A stretch of 64,000 bases of DNA from Lysinibacillus sp. B2A1 (lineage in GTDB: Bacteria; Bacillota; Bacilli; Bacillales_A; Planococcaceae). Shown one piece after another: positions 39,228-46,276 of the stretch (position 1 is the first letter of the stretch; each line of letters opens with the position of its first letter). Made by a program: the position numbers and the translations under genes. A model generated the notes under the pieces. The model was given only the letters and a program-made list of their open reading frames with translations, had not been told where the DNA came from and searched no databases. The stretch is from contig CP027224.1 in assembly GCA_002973635.1 (NCBI GenBank), positions 1,436,501-1,500,500 of the forward strand. The letters are read 5' to 3'.

Positions 39228-40532
39228 ATGAATATATTTATAGTAGAGGATGAGAACTTTATTAGAGAGGGACTAAGCTTTTTTATCAACAGAAATTTTA
39301 CTGAATCCCTACATGTCTTTTCTTATGCAACTGGGGAAGACATGTTACTGGCAGCTAAAGATATTTCCCCTGACATCGTTTTATCAGATATTAATTTACC
39401 AGGGATGAGTGGAATAGAGGCTGTATGGGAGCTAAAAAAGTTCCATCAGTTTAAGGTGATTTTTTTATCAGGCTATGATGACTTTCAATATTTGCAAAGT
39501 GCTATTCAAATTGGAGCAGAGGATTATATTTTAAAGCCGATTGATTATAAAAATCTAAAGCTAAAGCTGTCACAAACGATGGAAGCATTGAGCATGAAGA
39601 GACAAGTAGATTATTCCATCAAATATTATCAATTATTAAATTTAATATTGGCCTTTGATCAACAAATGACGGATAGTAATATTTATTCATTTGAATACTT
39701 TGTTGTCAGCATCAATCAAACAAAAAATACAGGAATTCCACACGCTCATGAGCTATTTCATTTTAATATTTTTGGGGAACATATTGAAATTATGAATACT
39801 GATTTTGTTTTGTCGTATAGTCAGGATCATCATATTGTTCTGCAAAGAAAAGACTTACATGATGTAAATCGAGCTGTGCTGGAGTTACTGCTGAAGAAGC
39901 ATCTAAATACAGGCGGCACTGCGCTAAACAAAAGAAAACCCATTTTTGATAATCAAATCTTTACGGATGAATTTAAATTACAAGAATTTATAGCGATTTT
40001 ACAAAATACAAACATTGAATTTCAGCAAAGATTAGAATTTATGATTACGTTCTTACTACAATATAGCATCCATTTCAATTGCTTTGAAACGTATAACAGT
40101 GCCCAAAAAATTATTAGTATTCACCATCAAATGATTAAAGAAGACAATCTATCAACAATAGTAAATAGCTATATCGAGCCGCTCGTAGATAAAATACTTA
40201 ATTTACATGGCAATAGGGATGATTTAGGTAAAAAAATAGTCGATTATATTTATACGCATTTTGATGATCCACAGTTGGATTTAAATTACTTATCAGGCAT
40301 ATTTAATAAAAGCCAAGCAAATTTAAGTATATTAATTAAAAAAAGCATTGATAAAAATTTCATCCACCTATTAAATGAACTACGAATTGATAGGGCAAAG
40401 CAGCTATTAGTTCATAGTAATAAAAGAAATAATGAAATTGCTTCGTTAGTGGGCTATAGTAATGAGGAGTATTTTAGTAAAGTATTTAAAAAATATGTTG
40501 GAATGACACCAGCCAAATATCGATCAATTTAA
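39228..40532 (+). CDS. Response regulator with AraC-type DNA-binding domain (YesN-like)
   Basis: Residues 1-120 are a receiver domain (VEDEN acidic pocket, phospho-acceptor Asp54 in LSDINLPGMSG, Lys in ILKPID). A variable middle of about 200 residues follows, then an AraC helix-turn-helix pair with RAKQLLVHSNKRNNEIASLV and GYSNEEYFSKVFKKYVGMTP. ATG 39228 has GTGAGGTGAGCTCT; ATG 39201 (overlapping the kinase stop) is a possible longer start. It should activate the importer/catabolic genes upstream. Confidence 0.92.
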   Translation: MNIFIVEDENFIREGLSFFINRNFTESLHVFSYATGEDMLLAAKDISPDIVLSDINLPGMSGIEAVWELKKFHQFKVIFLSGYDDFQYLQSAIQIGAEDYILKPIDYKNLKLKLSQTMEALSMKRQVDYSIKYYQLLNLILAFDQQMTDSNIYSFEYFVVSINQTKNTGIPHAHELFHFNIFGEHIEIMNTDFVLSYSQDHHIVLQRKDLHDVNRAVLELLLKKHLNTGGTALNKRKPIFDNQIFTDEFKLQEFIAILQNTNIEFQQRLEFMITFLLQYSIHFNCFETYNSAQKIISIHHQMIKEDNLSTIVNSYIEPLVDKILNLHGNRDDLGKKIVDYIYTHFDDPQLDLNYLSGIFNKSQANLSILIKKSIDKNFIHLLNELRIDRAKQLLVHSNKRNNEIASLVGYSNEEYFSKVFKKYVGMTPAKYRSI

Positions 40533-40624
40533 ATAGCAAGTGGATTTTGATTAAATAAGAATAGAATGATCGAGTGAGCATTTTAAGCTATATTAACCCT
40601 CTTACATCATTGGTTATCACAACG

Positions 40625-40720
40625 ATGAGTAAAAAAATGACTATGCTACAAATAATAGAAGCTATTCTATTACTTAGTGCGACCTTTATTAGTGAAATAG
40701 ATCAGAAAGAACGAAAATAA
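40625..40720 (+). CDS. Possible small hydrophobic peptide (holin-like toxin type)
   Basis: A 31-codon frame reads MSKKMTMLQIIEAILLLSATFISEIDQKERK: one hydrophobic helix and a charged tail. The IEAILLLSATFI..ID.K.RK pattern is like small type I toxin or holin-like peptides of Bacillales. No convincing ribosome binding site is present, but a hairpin (CATCATTG/CAACGATG) covers the start region and a terminator follows 13 bases after the stop. It is a weak call. Confidence 0.3.
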   Translation: MSKKMTMLQIIEAILLLSATFISEIDQKERK

Positions 40721-40732
40721 TGATAATTAACT

Positions 40733-40782
40733 GAGGCTATCTGAAAAATTAGAGGAAATCTGATTTTTCGGATAGCCTCTTT
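40733..40782. terminator. Bidirectional terminator
   Basis: GAGGCTATCTGAAAAAT and ATTTTTCGGATAGCCTC form a 17-bp stem with one G-U pair. It separates the two-component gene or small peptide from the convergent LuxR-type gene. Confidence 0.85.
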
Positions 40783-40806
40783 ACTATGTAATTTGCAATT
40801 ACTCAT

Positions 40807-41352
40807 TCATTTAACATTTAAAAGTCCATGTTTTATGGCAGTAACAACAGCACCAACACGTGAATTTACATCAAATTTTTGAATTATAGACGAAATATGG
40901 TGCTCTACTGTTCTTTTACTTATCCCCATTTCTAGGCTTATTTCACAATTTGTTTTGTCTTCTGCTATATGTAATAGTATTTCTAGTTCTTTCGCAGTTA
41001 ATTTCTTTTCAGAAAAATTAGCCTGAATTTGCGGAAGCATCTTATTCGTTTGATGAATGTATTTCCCCTCATTTAAATTTTCATTTGTCTTATTAGTTTC
41101 TTCCTCTATTCTTACACCAGTATGGTTTTTAATTAGAATAGGGGGATGATTAGGCATATTCTTTAGTAGATGGTTGAATAAATGAAGACCGTTAAAGGAT
41201 TTTATAGAAATATCCAAGACTATCTTGGATGGATAAATATCTGTAAATAACAAGGAAGGGTCTGGGATTCCCTTAACAGTATAATCAAGATTTTCTGTTT
41301 GAGTTTCTAGTAGCTCTGTTTTTTCTACAAATAACACATTAATGTTCATCAT
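40807..41352 (-). CDS. LuxR-type regulator with degenerate receiver domain
   Basis: The 181-residue protein ends in a LuxR helix-turn-helix (LTAKELEILLHIAEDKTNCE, ISLEMGISKRTVEHHISSII, VNSRVGAVVTAIKHGLL). The N-terminal half resembles a receiver, but the acidic pocket is VLFVEKTEL and only one Asp (KIVLDISI) remains near the phosphorylation site, so phosphorylation is doubtful. No kinase is adjacent. It is transcribed away from the peptide/radical SAM cluster, which begins 390 bases away, and is the best candidate for its regulator. GTG 41358, ATG 41352 and ATG 41349 are all possible starts behind ACGGAG. Confidence 0.85.
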   Translation of the reverse strand: MMNINVLFVEKTELLETQTENLDYTVKGIPDPSLLFTDIYPSKIVLDISIKSFNGLHLFNHLLKNMPNHPPILIKNHTGVRIEEETNKTNENLNEGKYIHQTNKMLPQIQANFSEKKLTAKELEILLHIAEDKTNCEISLEMGISKRTVEHHISSIIQKFDVNSRVGAVVTAIKHGLLNVK

Positions 41353-41358
41353 TTCCAC

Positions 41359-41745
41359 TCCGTTCTATAACAAGATGAGATATAGGAGAAAAGATCATAT
41401 GTTTCATCTAGGAAGCTATCGAACAAACTTTAAATGAAATCTGTTCTTTATTATCCATATATTAGCATAAATAGTTTTGCTATTTCTATGTAATTTGTGA
41501 AAAAATATGGAAATTTAAAATGAGTTAAGAACTATGTAAAAATATCTATAGTTTTGAAATTAAAGAAGGGTGACAAATACTCGCGAACCTACATATTTTC
41601 GTGAGTATCTGTGAAAAATTATAGGTGTTTTCCGTATAAATTATTGCGAGATATACCGATTTTTTTTATATGAAACCTGTTAGACTTTAAAAAAAGCAAA
41701 TGACTTTAAGTAGGTCAATTGTTTTGTTAAAGGGGAGGTGACATT
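41359..41745. promoter_or_regulatory. Divergent regulatory region of the RiPP cluster
   Basis: A near-palindrome, ATACTCGCGAA (41577-41587) and TTCGTGAGTAT (41598-41608), with 9-base spacer, is a candidate operator. A possible promoter is TTGCGA (41644-41649), 17 bases, TATATG (41667-41672), 74 bases before the precursor ATG. No other gene is seen in this stretch. Confidence 0.45.
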
Positions 41746-41904
41746 ATGTTAAAACAAATTAATAAGGGATTTAGTTCCGAAGTTAGTCTTTCCAGAACAT
41801 GTATTTTATGTGACAAGCGGGATACTTGTATTCACTGTGACAATTGGGATTGGACGTGTGAGAAGGGTAGTGAATTTTGCATTTTCAGTGATCATGATGG
41901 GTAA
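41746..41904 (+). CDS. Ranthipeptide-type (freyrasin-like) RiPP precursor peptide, 52 residues
   Basis: The gene has a near-perfect ribosome binding site (AAAGGGGAGGTGACATT before ATG 41746) and encodes MLKQINKGFSSEVSLSR as leader, then a Cys-rich core from Thr18. The cysteines are at 19, 22, 28, 31, 38 and 45. Residue +4 is Asp for Cys19 (D23), Cys22 (D26), Cys28 (D32), Cys31 (D35) and Cys45 (D49); for Cys38 it is Ser42, with Glu43 next. C-X3-D is the motif in freyrasin (PapA), where the maturase PapB links Cys sulfur to the beta-carbon of Asp. A radical SAM/SPASM gene follows 110 bases later. Tandem Cys pairs imply interleaved rings. No protease gene is visible in the cluster, so leader removal may need another enzyme. 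Confidence 0.88.
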   Translation: MLKQINKGFSSEVSLSRTCILCDKRDTCIHCDNWDWTCEKGSEFCIFSDHDG

Positions 41905-41929
41905 TGTTTATAGAAACTTATGAAATGGT

Positions 41930-41970
41930 GTGGAGTAAATGCATTTAAATGACACATGTATTTGCTCCAC
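41930..41970 (+). terminator. Intercistronic hairpin between precursor and maturase genes
   Basis: GTGGAGTAAAT (41930-41940) pairs with ATTTGCTCCAC (41960-41970), 11 bp with one G-U. No T run follows, so it is more likely a stabilising or attenuating hairpin that raises precursor mRNA over maturase mRNA than a full terminator. Confidence 0.6.
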
Positions 41971-42014
41971 ATTGCATATTGTAAACTTATTATGAATACG
42001 AGGGGAATTCATTT

Positions 42015-43436
42015 ATGTCTATCAATATTTTAAATACTACGAAAACAATTGCAGTTTCTAATATAAAAATAGTACGAGAGAATAAAAAAAACTATGTGTA
42101 TGTTCCTGTTTCAAATGCATTATTTGAAATTGATGATACTATTCATTTTATCTTGACAAGCAAACTAAAAAGTACGACAGAAATCTATAACCAGTTGAAG
42201 AATAAAATCAATGAAATTGAATTTAAAAACATAATAGATGCTTTAATTGAAAATAAGCTAATAAATTATGTAGAAGAAAAAACACTTATATCTCCTGAAA
42301 AATTTAAAAATATTAGTGCAATCACATTAATGATGGTACAGGAGTGTAATTTGCGCTGTAAATATTGTTATGCTGGCGATGGTGAATACAATGAAAAGGG
42401 CAGAATGTCATTAAAAACGGCAATTGCAGCAGTTGATTTTTTGATAGCACAATCAGGGAATAGAAATAATCTGTCAATTGTATTTTTTGGTGGGGAGCCA
42501 TTGCTGAATTTCGATGTGCTTAAGAAAATTGTCGAGTATGCAAACGCGCAATCAGAACTATACAATAAAAATATTAGTTATAGTATGACCTGTAATGGAA
42601 CATTAATAAATAAGGATATTACAAAGTTTATAGTTGAGAATAAAATTGCTGTTCAAGTGAGTGTTGATGGGAATGAAAATGCCCATGATATAAATCGATT
42701 TTATGGAAATAAAAAAGGTAGTTATGAGGTTATTATAAAACGAACAGAAGAACTAAGAAATAAAAGAAAGCTAGGAGTTAGATCTACAATTACTCCTGAG
42801 AATACAGATTTAGTTGAAATTTATAATCATTTATTTGATTTAAATTTCAGAAGCATTTATGCTGCACCTGCTATTCAAATGTTTACAGAGGAGCAATTTA
42901 TTGAACTTAATGAAAGCTATAATAGTTTGATACAATATTTCGAAGAATTAGTAGAAAACGAAGAATTTCATAAGGCTGTTAAAATCAATAATATTATGAA
43001 AAATTTAGAACGCATTCATGCTGGTTATGAATCTACATATTCATGCGGAGCTGAAGTGAATTTTTTAGCTGTAGACATTAATGGTGATTTTTATCCCTGT
43101 CATCGATTTGTAAACAATAAGGAATATAAGCAAGGAGATATTTTTGAAGGTGTAAATGAAGTTTCGAAAACAGATTTTCTAATGGAAGCGCATGTTTCAA
43201 ACAGGTTAAATTGTAATAGTTGCTGGGCTAAAAATCTTTGTGGTGGTGGATGTCATCATGAGAACTTAGAAATGACAGGAAAAGTAACTAATCCACCTAA
43301 ACAGTATTGTACTTTAACAAGAAAACAATTAGAAGGCTGTTTACATCTATATTTGCGTTTAACAGAAGAACAAAAAGAAATACTTTTAGAAAAGAATAAA
43401 GAGAAAGAGTTTGTTCGAAATGGAAATCAAAATTAA
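42015..43436 (+). CDS. Radical SAM/SPASM peptide maturase (thioether-forming, PapB-like)
   Basis: The protein has 473 residues. Residues 1-95 look like a PqqD-type leader-recognition element (VPVSNALFEIDDTIHFIL, then a helical EFKNIIDALIENKLI). The radical SAM core has Cys111-x3-Cys115-x2-Cys118 (ECNLRCKYCYAG) and VFFGGEPLL. The SPASM region has Cys344, Cys362, then C-x2-C-x5-C-x3-C (Cys400, 403, 409, 413) and Cys432/442, enough for two auxiliary clusters. CWAKNLCGGGCHHE is typical of maturases that form Cys-to-carbon thioethers. With the C-X3-D precursor upstream, the expected product is a peptide with Cys-Asp thioethers. GAGGGGAATTCATTT precedes ATG. Confidence 0.93.
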   Translation: MSINILNTTKTIAVSNIKIVRENKKNYVYVPVSNALFEIDDTIHFILTSKLKSTTEIYNQLKNKINEIEFKNIIDALIENKLINYVEEKTLISPEKFKNISAITLMMVQECNLRCKYCYAGDGEYNEKGRMSLKTAIAAVDFLIAQSGNRNNLSIVFFGGEPLLNFDVLKKIVEYANAQSELYNKNISYSMTCNGTLINKDITKFIVENKIAVQVSVDGNENAHDINRFYGNKKGSYEVIIKRTEELRNKRKLGVRSTITPENTDLVEIYNHLFDLNFRSIYAAPAIQMFTEEQFIELNESYNSLIQYFEELVENEEFHKAVKINNIMKNLERIHAGYESTYSCGAEVNFLAVDINGDFYPCHRFVNNKEYKQGDIFEGVNEVSKTDFLMEAHVSNRLNCNSCWAKNLCGGGCHHENLEMTGKVTNPPKQYCTLTRKQLEGCLHLYLRLTEEQKEILLEKNKEKEFVRNGNQN

Positions 43437-44292
43437 AAATCTAACGAAAAGCTATAAGAGTATCCGTGTTCTAGAAAATATTTCACTGGAAATCAATATG
43501 GGCGTTTTTGGATTGCTTGGCGAAAATGGTGCAGGAAAAACAACGTTAATGGAAATCATCTCTACTTTAATTCCTTTCAATCAGGGTGAAATAGAAGTAG
43601 CCGGAATTAACTTAAAAGACAATCCTCATGAGGTTCGTAAAATGTTAGGGTACTTACCGCAAAAATTTGATTTTTTTCCAAACGTAACTGTCGAAGAAAC
43701 TTTAGATTATCTATGTAGGCTAAAAGGTATACATAGAAAGGATGTACGCTCACAAGAGATTAATTTAAGACTTCAAGAGGTTAGCTTATTCAACGAACGA
43801 AAGAAAAAGGTTCAGGAACTTTCAGGTGGTATGAAGCAACGACTTGGCATTGCACAAGCATTAATAGGTGATCCTAAAATAATACTAATTGATGAACCAA
43901 CTGTCGGCCTGGATCCTCATGAACGTGTATCGTTTCGAAATTTAATTAACAGTATAAGTCGAAATAAAATTATTTTACTGTCTACACATATTGTGCAGGA
44001 TATCTCCTCAACCTGTAAGAGACTTATGATTCTCCAAAAAGGAAAAATCAATTATATAGGTGATACAGCTCAACTTATTCAACAGGTTCAGGGGAAGGTT
44101 TGGCTTCATCGCACAAAAAGTAGCCCTGATGAAATTATTCAATCCAAGTTGTTTGTATCCCTGCAAGAAAGAGAGCACGATATTGAAATACGATATATTG
44201 CAGATGAACCTATTCCAGGAAGTGCTGTAACAGCTCCTACATTAGAGGATGCGTATATTTTTATCAATAGAAAAGAGCAAACGATGCTATGA
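43420..44292 (+). CDS. ABC transporter ATP-binding protein (RiPP cluster)
   Basis: ATG 43420 overlaps the maturase stop by 17 bases, so the two are co-translated. The 290 residues have Walker A GENGAGKTT, signature LSGGMKQRLGIAQAL, Walker B IILIDEPTVGLD and STHIVQD. It resembles the ATPases of ABC-2/immunity-type transporters (BcrA/NatA-like). Two membrane subunits follow directly, so it probably forms an efflux or self-protection pump for the modified peptide. Confidence 0.9.
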   Translation: MEIKIKNLTKSYKSIRVLENISLEINMGVFGLLGENGAGKTTLMEIISTLIPFNQGEIEVAGINLKDNPHEVRKMLGYLPQKFDFFPNVTVEETLDYLCRLKGIHRKDVRSQEINLRLQEVSLFNERKKKVQELSGGMKQRLGIAQALIGDPKIILIDEPTVGLDPHERVSFRNLINSISRNKIILLSTHIVQDISSTCKRLMILQKGKINYIGDTAQLIQQVQGKVWLHRTKSSPDEIIQSKLFVSLQEREHDIEIRYIADEPIPGSAVTAPTLEDAYIFINRKEQTML

Positions 44293-44975
44293 ATGAACTA
44301 ATCGTATTATTAAATTTTGAGTTTAATAGACTAATAAAAAGTCTAGCAATCATTATTAGTTTAGTAATTTTTATATTTGTAGTACCTATAATGGTTATAT
44401 ATTTAAATTCGTTGGATGAAGTTCAAGGGAATTGGTACGCAGCTCTTCAAATACAAATGATTTTTCTTATTATACTTATTCCAAGCGTAGTTTCATATGT
44501 ATGGAAAGGTTACTTACATACATTTGAGCGAAATGTTATTTTGCTTAAACTAAACAAAAAGCCTATGTATATATTAGCCAAAATGATGGCCATCATATTG
44601 TTAATTTATATTGTGATTTTAATTTTTTATATTGTTTTATTTGGCTATTTTAAAGGAATGATTTCAATAACATTAATGTTCATTACTCTTTTTCAAGTAA
44701 TGAGTACTGTTTTATACTGTGTAGCATTTAATTTTTTAATCGCCTTTTTTTTAAAGCGCACAATCTATCTTCACATTATAACAATATTGTATTTATTACT
44801 TAGTATACAATTTATTAATTCACCCTTTTTATCTATCTGGTTTAATCCAGATTTACTTGAGACACAGTTGGTAAACCTTGTGTTTAATTTAAAAAGAATA
44901 GTTTTTTTATGTCTGGGAGTTTTTTTTATCGTTTTTAGCGTCTATCTTTTTGACAGAAGGATGAAAGAAATATGA
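44289..44975 (+). CDS. ABC-2-type membrane subunit 1 (RiPP cluster)
   Basis: The 228-residue hydrophobic protein has about six membrane helices, the first being LAIIISLVIFIFVVPIMVIYL. It begins inside the ATPase stop (ATGA-type overlap) and overlaps the next gene by 4 bases. No family signature is certain, so the role comes from position and topology. Confidence 0.8.
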   Translation: MNELIVLLNFEFNRLIKSLAIIISLVIFIFVVPIMVIYLNSLDEVQGNWYAALQIQMIFLIILIPSVVSYVWKGYLHTFERNVILLKLNKKPMYILAKMMAIILLIYIVILIFYIVLFGYFKGMISITLMFITLFQVMSTVLYCVAFNFLIAFFLKRTIYLHIITILYLLLSIQFINSPFLSIWFNPDLLETQLVNLVFNLKRIVFLCLGVFFIVFSVYLFDRRMKEI

Positions 44976-46240
44976 AAGATATAAGCTTATTTTGGTCTAA
45001 GGTTATCGTTCGTAATGATTATCTCTTCACTTATTATGCGTTAGTACTAGCCTTGTTCATTTCACAATTTTTCTTTACTGTAAATGATGCACAAGCGATG
45101 ATTCCTTTATATGGTATTTTTTCAGCCGTAATGACAATACAAATTATTTCATTGCATCAGCGTTATCAAATGGACAAAATCTTTTTAATTTCAATATTTA
45201 CTACAAGAAAAATAATTTTGTGGCAATGGGTATTAGGTTTTGTACTGACTTCACCGGCATTTATATTACTTGGATTTTTCGAGAAATATGTTTATGTTGA
45301 TACCCCTATTATTAATATTTTAGTTGTAATTATTATATTTCATATATTTACAATATCTATTCCATTTTTAGTAGCTACATTCTTTTCAAATCAATATACC
45401 TCTATTTTAATACTTGTTGTGATTTATTTTGTATTAATGTTAATGCATGGCTATAAATTGGAGATAATTCAATATATTGCACCTACGCTTAACTTTATGT
45501 ATCCAGATAATCTACATTATTTAAATTTTGTGGGTGTTTTATTTCTTTGTATTTGCTCTATGGCAGCGGCGGTTTGTTTTAGTAAAAGGCCAACATTAAA
45601 AAAAGACAAGTATTTCTTTGCTAGCTTAGCCAGTTGTTCAATTTTAGCAATAATTTGTTTACATCTGTATGAAGAATTCAAAGAGAACGAGCTAATGAGT
45701 CAGCCCTATGAAAGTTATGTATTCAATGAAATTACTGTTCAATATAAAGGAGTAAGTCAAAAACGAGCTGATCGATTTTCTGCTATCTATTCAGACCTTA
45801 CCCAACAAATGGCACAGTTCGGAATAAAAAATCCTTATCAAAAAATTAGTATTACTAAAGACTTTAATTTACCAATTAATAGAGAAGTCGGAAATATTAT
45901 AAGCATTAATGGAAAGACAATTGAAATACGTCCATATTCTAATAAATTTTTTGAATTTAATTATGGCTATAATATTATAGAAGATTTACTAAATATTTTA
46001 ATGAACGAAACTTGGAAGACAGAGAAACAGACGGTATGTTATGAGTTGTTAAAAAAAATTATTGAACAGAAAGTTATTCTAAATAATAACAGTGATTTAT
46101 TTAGTGAAGCAAAGCTGAAAACAATGAAAAATGAACAATTTCATACAACTACAGAATCATATATGACAGATTATCTTACTATTTTGAAAGAAAAACCTCA
46201 AGATGCTTATTCGTTTATCATAAAGTTGGAGAATCAATAA
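44972..46240 (+). CDS. ABC-2-type membrane subunit 2 with large C-terminal extracytoplasmic domain
   Basis: The 422 residues begin with six or seven membrane helices (to about residue 230, last at FFASLASCSILAIICLHL). A soluble C-terminal part of about 190 residues follows (ESYVFNEITVQYKGVSQKRA ... FEFNYGYNIIEDLLNILMNE). Some ABC permeases carry a peptidase M1 domain at this place, but no HExxH zinc motif is present here, so a degenerate relative or a peptide-binding module is possible. ATG 44972 overlaps the upstream gene by 4 bases. Confidence 0.75.
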   Translation: MKDISLFWSKVIVRNDYLFTYYALVLALFISQFFFTVNDAQAMIPLYGIFSAVMTIQIISLHQRYQMDKIFLISIFTTRKIILWQWVLGFVLTSPAFILLGFFEKYVYVDTPIINILVVIIIFHIFTISIPFLVATFFSNQYTSILILVVIYFVLMLMHGYKLEIIQYIAPTLNFMYPDNLHYLNFVGVLFLCICSMAAAVCFSKRPTLKKDKYFFASLASCSILAIICLHLYEEFKENELMSQPYESYVFNEITVQYKGVSQKRADRFSAIYSDLTQQMAQFGIKNPYQKISITKDFNLPINREVGNIISINGKTIEIRPYSNKFFEFNYGYNIIEDLLNILMNETWKTEKQTVCYELLKKIIEQKVILNNNSDLFSEAKLKTMKNEQFHTTTESYMTDYLTILKEKPQDAYSFIIKLENQ

Positions 46241-46276
46241 ATTGATAAGAAGATTAGGAGGCAAATAACATAATAC

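Noticed and set aside
41746..41904. Sactipeptide, lanthipeptide or SCIFF precursor
   Set aside because: There is no LanB/LanC/LanM gene. Cys-Asp spacing fits C-X3-D thioethers better than sactipeptide alpha links, and the cysteine spacing and sequence do not match SCIFF peptides although there are also six Cys.
44972..46240. Fused M1-type zinc peptidase in the RiPP cluster
   Set aside because: No HExxH motif or distal Glu is present in the C-terminal domain.
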